Notes under the pieces: model-generated
What the model was told of the DNA's origin: nothing
Seen by the model: only the letters and a program-made list of their open reading frames with translations
Database searches by the model: none
Assembly: GCF_014201115.1 (NCBI RefSeq)
Contig: NZ_JACHDO010000001.1
Coordinates: forward strand, 5,642,001-5,706,000
Length of the DNA: 64,000 nucleotides
Origin: Nocardiopsis metallicus
GTDB taxonomy: Bacteria; Actinomycetota; Actinomycetes; Streptosporangiales; Streptosporangiaceae
Direction of reading: 5' to 3'
Made by a program: the position numbers and the translations under genes
In this document: in pieces, positions 61,076 to 64,000 of the stretch
Numbering within the stretch: position 1 is the stretch's first letter
Layout: each line of letters opens with the position of its first letter

Positions 61076-61421
61076 TATTGGGTCTCGGCCTTGCTGCCCG
61101 GGGTCAAGGCCCCAGCTCGGGTGCTTCGTGTGCCATGTCAGCAATCCCCCTTGTCGAGGTCAAGGCCAGCCACGACCCGCTCGGCCTCGCGTCGTGCGAC
61201 GGCCCGTCGAATCTGTGCGGCAGCGATCGCGCTCACGCGAACACTGCTCGTCGCGCTCGAGCCGACGTATCGCCGAGCGGCCAGAACCGCCTCGTGGTGG
61301 CGCCGCCGTACTCGCCGTCGACGCCGTCGCCGCGCGGGCCGAAGTCGCCAAGCAGGCCACCGAACCCCGCGTGCCTGAGGGAGGTCTGGAGTCCTTCGAC
61401 TCGCTCGCCGCTGTCACCTTC

Positions 61422-61863
61422 TCAGAGTCCGTGCAACTCCTCGTCTCCTTCTGCTGCTGTTCCGTCAAGGTCCATGCCGCCCTTCGCCCAGGCATACAAG
61501 GCGTCGCCGGGCCCCGGTTGACACGAGGTCGCGATGACTGGTCACGGGAAGCGCCCGGCCCGCCCAGCTCTGCGCCTCGGCGTAGCACTGCCGGACGGCG
61601 GCCAGGGCGTGAACGCTGGGAAGGACGTTGTCGTAGGTATCGATCACGGCGTATGAACCGTGGTCGACAACCAGGCGCGCGTACCCGACGTCGGCCCAGC
61701 CGATCGAGAAGTGGTAACTCTGAATCTGCGCCGGGGTCTGGGTGGCGGGGCCGGCGGTGTGGTGCACGGTGAAGCCGCGCACCTCGGACTTTCCGACCGG
61801 GGATCTACTGCGGGCCGGTGCGAGACCGGCGTCAGCTCGTGACTGCTTGCGGACATCGGGCAC
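61422..61863 (-). pseudogene. N-acetylmuramoyl-L-alanine amidase (PGRP type), frameshifted
   Basis: GTG 61863 opens a frame with VRGFTVHHTAGPATQTPAQIQSYHF, GWADVGYARLVVDHG and YDNVLPSVHALA, then VTSHRDLVSTG. At about 61,508-61,517 two bases are missing: the family continuation PGDALYAWAKGGMDLDG is in another frame. The deletion removes the zinc-binding Cys codon expected before PGD. Between it and the holin-like remnant only short phage-like fragments are seen. Confidence 0.7.
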
Positions 61864-62028
61864 GTGAGGCGCCTCTTTCAGGGCATAGAAAAGCCCCGAC
61901 CGGTCGGGGCGGGGCTTGCACACGAGGGGCGTTCGGTTTGTTCCTCCGGGAGATCGCCGAACCCCACACACGAGCTAGTCACTTTAAGTAACATCAAAGT
62001 CACTGCTGGCTCGTTCAGAGAGTTGAGT

Positions 62029-62481
62029 ATGTCTTACGACGGCATCGAGACAGGCAAGCCCTACTACTTGACCTGCGGGGATCAAGGTGTTGCGGGAGAG
62101 ATAGAGTCCCGCTGGGAGTGGATCAAGTTGACCGGTCAATACGGAGACCACGGAGATCCGGTCGTCTTCCACCAGCAAGGCGACGGCTACGTCATCGAGC
62201 AGACCAAACGCCACTGGGACAACTACATGTTCTGGCAGGCGGCGGGCGGAATCTGCCTCAACCAGGTGAACGAATCCAGCCAATGGTTCGTCCAGCCCGC
62301 CACGAACGGCAAGATCGTGCTCAGCGTCAAGCATTTTGGGGATGACCTGCAGGTGCACCGCCAGAGCTCCCTTTCGGGGACCCAATGGCTCAAGGCCTAC
62401 CAGCACGAGCAGGATCATGGCAGGTATGGACACGGGGTAAGTGAGACCCCGATACTCGAGTTCACTCTGGTCCCCGCCTGA
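62029..62481 (+). CDS. Unrecognised 150-aa protein
   Basis: Reads MSYDGIETGKPYYLTCGDQGVAGEIESRWEWIKL, VFHQQGDGYVIEQTKRHWDNYMFWQAAGG and KIVLSVKHFGDDLQVHRQ: short strands with aromatic residues, recalling a beta-trefoil or lectin-like fold, without firm assignment. Codon use is a little less GC-rich than its neighbours. Weak ribosome site. Confidence 0.55.
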   Translation: MSYDGIETGKPYYLTCGDQGVAGEIESRWEWIKLTGQYGDHGDPVVFHQQGDGYVIEQTKRHWDNYMFWQAAGGICLNQVNESSQWFVQPATNGKIVLSVKHFGDDLQVHRQSSLSGTQWLKAYQHEQDHGRYGHGVSETPILEFTLVPA

Positions 62482-62547
62482 GTGACTGTTGTGTATGCGA
62501 CTGCGAACGCTGGGTGATGAGGGCAACCGCGTGCGCTGACACGAAAA

Positions 62548-62598
62548 CGGCCCCGGAATGATCGCGTCGTGTGTGCCAATGCAACGGTTCCGGGGCCG
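62548..62598. repeat. Hairpin CGGCCCCGGAA/TTCCGGGGCCG
   Basis: 11-bp perfect arms with a 29-bp loop, downstream of the 150-aa gene and at the edge of the transposase fragment; terminator or IS end. Confidence 0.4.
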
Positions 62599-62732
62599 CT
62601 GAACCCCGACGCTGCCCCTCCGGCCTCTCCGACGCGGCATGGAAGGTGATCCAACCCCTCATGCCCGTCCGTGACCAGCGCAAAGGCGGAGCGCCCCGCC
62701 TCTACGGCGAGCGGCTGGCCCTGGACGCGATT
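62571..62732 (+). pseudogene. IS5-type transposase N-terminal fragment
   Basis: CPSGLSDAAWKVIQPLMPVRDQRKGGAPRLYGERLALDAI is the start of IS5/DUF4096-type transposases (Y-P-T-D-L-T-D-A-Q-W form). The match stops at residue 54 and the catalytic domain is absent; the duplicated end of the att region begins about 130 bp later. Confidence 0.7.
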
Positions 62733-62860
62733 GGGTCTGATGCCTCGGCCATCTCACCGTGCCGCCGCTGAGTGGGCGGCATTTCTCCAGCTACCCCAGT
62801 AACGCATGCGAGGTCCTGGGCCCGGCTCAGGACCTCTGTCATACCCGGATCACCAGGGCC

Positions 62861-63388
62861 GATGTCACGGCTGGTCGACATGGTGACTTGTCTCCCCTTG
62901 CAAGCAACACCAACCCACGGGAGACCAGTGACTGAGAAGACCAGAGCATTCACGATCCGAGAGCTGTACGACCTGCCAGCGGTGGTGGACCTGATGACGG
63001 CCGCCCGTGCCCTGCACATGGGGAGGACGACGGCGTACAAGCTCGCCAGAAGCGGCCAGTTCCCCTGCCGACTGCTCCGCTATGGCGGAACCTACCGGGT
63101 GGTCACGGCGGAGCTCCTGGAGCTGCTGGGCGTGCCCCTGCCCGAGCGGGGGTGACCGGCTACAGTCGAGTCGACATAGCGATTCGATCTGTTGTCGACT
63201 CGGCGTCCGGCCGGTGCCGTTCAGTGCCGGGGGAGTGCGGGCTCTGACAGGGGATGCCGTGGGGTCCCACGGTCAGATGACGGTCACAACAGGAAGAGCC
63301 CTGCTCTCCGGGTGGAGAAGCAAGGCTCTGACCAGTTGAAACTGGGTGGGCGTACCAGGACTTGAACCTGGGGCCTCATCCTTATCAG
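62861..63388. repeat. Direct repeat, tRNA-side end (copy 2)
   Basis: Second copy of 54,725-55,242 including an intact excisionase gene, the CGAGTCGAC inverted repeat (63,167-63,202), ACGGTCA arm sites at 63,269 and 63,280 and the core within tRNA-Ile. Confidence 0.93.
62928..63155 (+). CDS. xis: Excisionase-like helix-turn-helix protein, intact copy
   Basis: 75 aa from GTG with GGGAG four bases before. FTIRELYDLPAVVDLMTAARALHMGRTTAYKLARSGQFPCRLLRYGGTYRVVTAELLELLG is the winged helix-turn-helix of actinomycete excisionases (MerR/HTH_17 type; T-A-Y-K-L-A-R and Y-R-V segments). Such proteins bend attachment sites for excision and normally sit beside int; here no integrase follows, only arm sites and the core. 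Confidence 0.85.
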   Translation: MTEKTRAFTIRELYDLPAVVDLMTAARALHMGRTTAYKLARSGQFPCRLLRYGGTYRVVTAELLELLGVPLPERG

Positions 63389-63420
63389 GGATGCGCTCTA
63401 ACCGACTGAGCTATACGCCC
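63347..63420 (-). tRNA. tRNA-Ile (anticodon GAT)
   Basis: 74 nt: acceptor GGGCGTA/TACGCCC with discriminator A, D-arm AGCTCAGTCGGTTAGAGC, anticodon loop CTGATAA, T-arm CAGGTTCAAGTCCTG. CCA is not encoded. It is the integration target: the core covers its 3' part and the gene remains whole. Confidence 0.97.
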
Positions 63421-63621
63421 TCGTTCCGTCAGGAACTCTACCGCATCCGGAGGACCGGAGCGAACCGGTTTCCGCGGGGCGGGGAGGAAGGCACACGGAC
63501 GTACCGCGTCCCTCTTCACCTCCTATTTTAGCGGGTTTCGGGTAGTGCTCGGGACAGCCCCGGAAAGGCGTTGGGCCCGGCCTCCTCCAGGAGCACCGGG
63601 CCCAGCGGGCAGGTTCGAGGA

Positions 63622-64000
63622 CTACTCGGCCTCGGAGAGGGTCACGTCGACACCGCCGACCAGGTCGGAGACCAGGTTGTACAGCATCGCGCCCACCGTG
63701 GACAGGGCGGTGATCAGCACGACGTTCAGCGCGCCGATCACACCCGTGTAGCCCAGCACACGGCCGGGGGAGAACCAGGCTGCCGGGTTCAGGCCCAGCT
63801 CGTCCTCGCCGCCGTCACCCTCCAGGAGGGCATTGATCATGCTGGTCAGTTCATCGAAGACACCCAGCATCGACAGGGTCGCGTAGATCACCGCGACCGC
63901 CACGAACAGGATGATGAAGCAGACGAGGGCGACCACGAAGCTGAACTTCATCACCGACCACGGCTCCACGCGGGAGACGGTCAGGTGGGCCTTGCGGCTG
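63622..64000 (-). CDS. DUF3566 membrane protein, N-terminus outside window
   Basis: The frame stays open to the right edge. SRKAHLTVSRVEPWSVMKFSFVVALVCFIILFVAVAVIYATLSMLGVF and later GYTGVIGALNVVLITALSTVGAMLYNLVSDLVGGVDVTL are the DUF3566 signature with two membrane helices. In actinobacteria this gene usually lies between gyrA and tRNA-Ile near oriC, as here. Confidence 0.93.
   Translation of the reverse strand, partial: SRKAHLTVSRVEPWSVMKFSFVVALVCFIILFVAVAVIYATLSMLGVFDELTSMINALLEGDGGEDELGLNPAAWFSPGRVLGYTGVIGALNVVLITALSTVGAMLYNLVSDLVGGVDVTLSEAE

Overview
The window is high-GC actinobacterial chromosome. Codon usage, GTG/TTG starts, XRE-DUF5753/DUF397 pairs, a replication-relaxation protein and LuxR-family large ATPase regulators suggest a Nocardiopsis- or Streptomyces-like organism; the genus is inferred. 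The right edge carries tRNA-Ile(GAT) beside a DUF3566 membrane-protein gene. In actinobacteria that pair usually follows gyrA near oriC.

Bases 1-13.8k look like host chromosome. They hold a large LuxR-type ATP-binding regulator (partial), a secreted lipase, an MHS-type transporter and a short UvrA-like ABC protein. A stress cluster follows (two universal stress proteins, CBS-BON protein, flavodoxin, Hsp20). This cluster is decaying: it contains a PEP-synthase remnant, a frameshifted DUF4389 gene, a truncated Usp and a probable P-type ATPase fragment.

From about 14k to 63.4k the window is an accretion zone at the tRNA-Ile 3' end. A 44-bp tRNA-derived core occurs identically at 16,223, 55,199 and 63,345 (inside the intact tRNA). 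Element A (16.2-55.2k) has its own integrase, matching arm-type repeats at both ends and a broken excisionase. It is a defence and biosynthesis island: a Wadjet (JetABCD) locus, a type III-like restriction-modification operon with a UvrD helicase-nuclease, an AspRS under an Asp-specific T-box riboswitch, and a divergent RiPP-like cluster. That cluster has two radical SAM enzymes, a JmjC/cupin-like protein and a 118-aa protein, opposite a novel HTH-NTPase-HPS-like fusion protein and a GNAT. Three complete insertion sequences (IS3, IS66, IS256 families) with exact target duplications lie in it.

Element B (55.2-63.4k) carries an XRE/DUF397 pair and a second radical SAM cluster with a 42-aa precursor ending in a CSC-rich tail. 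It also has a GNAT, decayed phage-lysis genes and an intact excisionase-like gene, but no integrase. Its left arm repeats match those of an integrase remnant at 15.9-16.1k, so element A appears to have inserted into the core between two parts of older elements.
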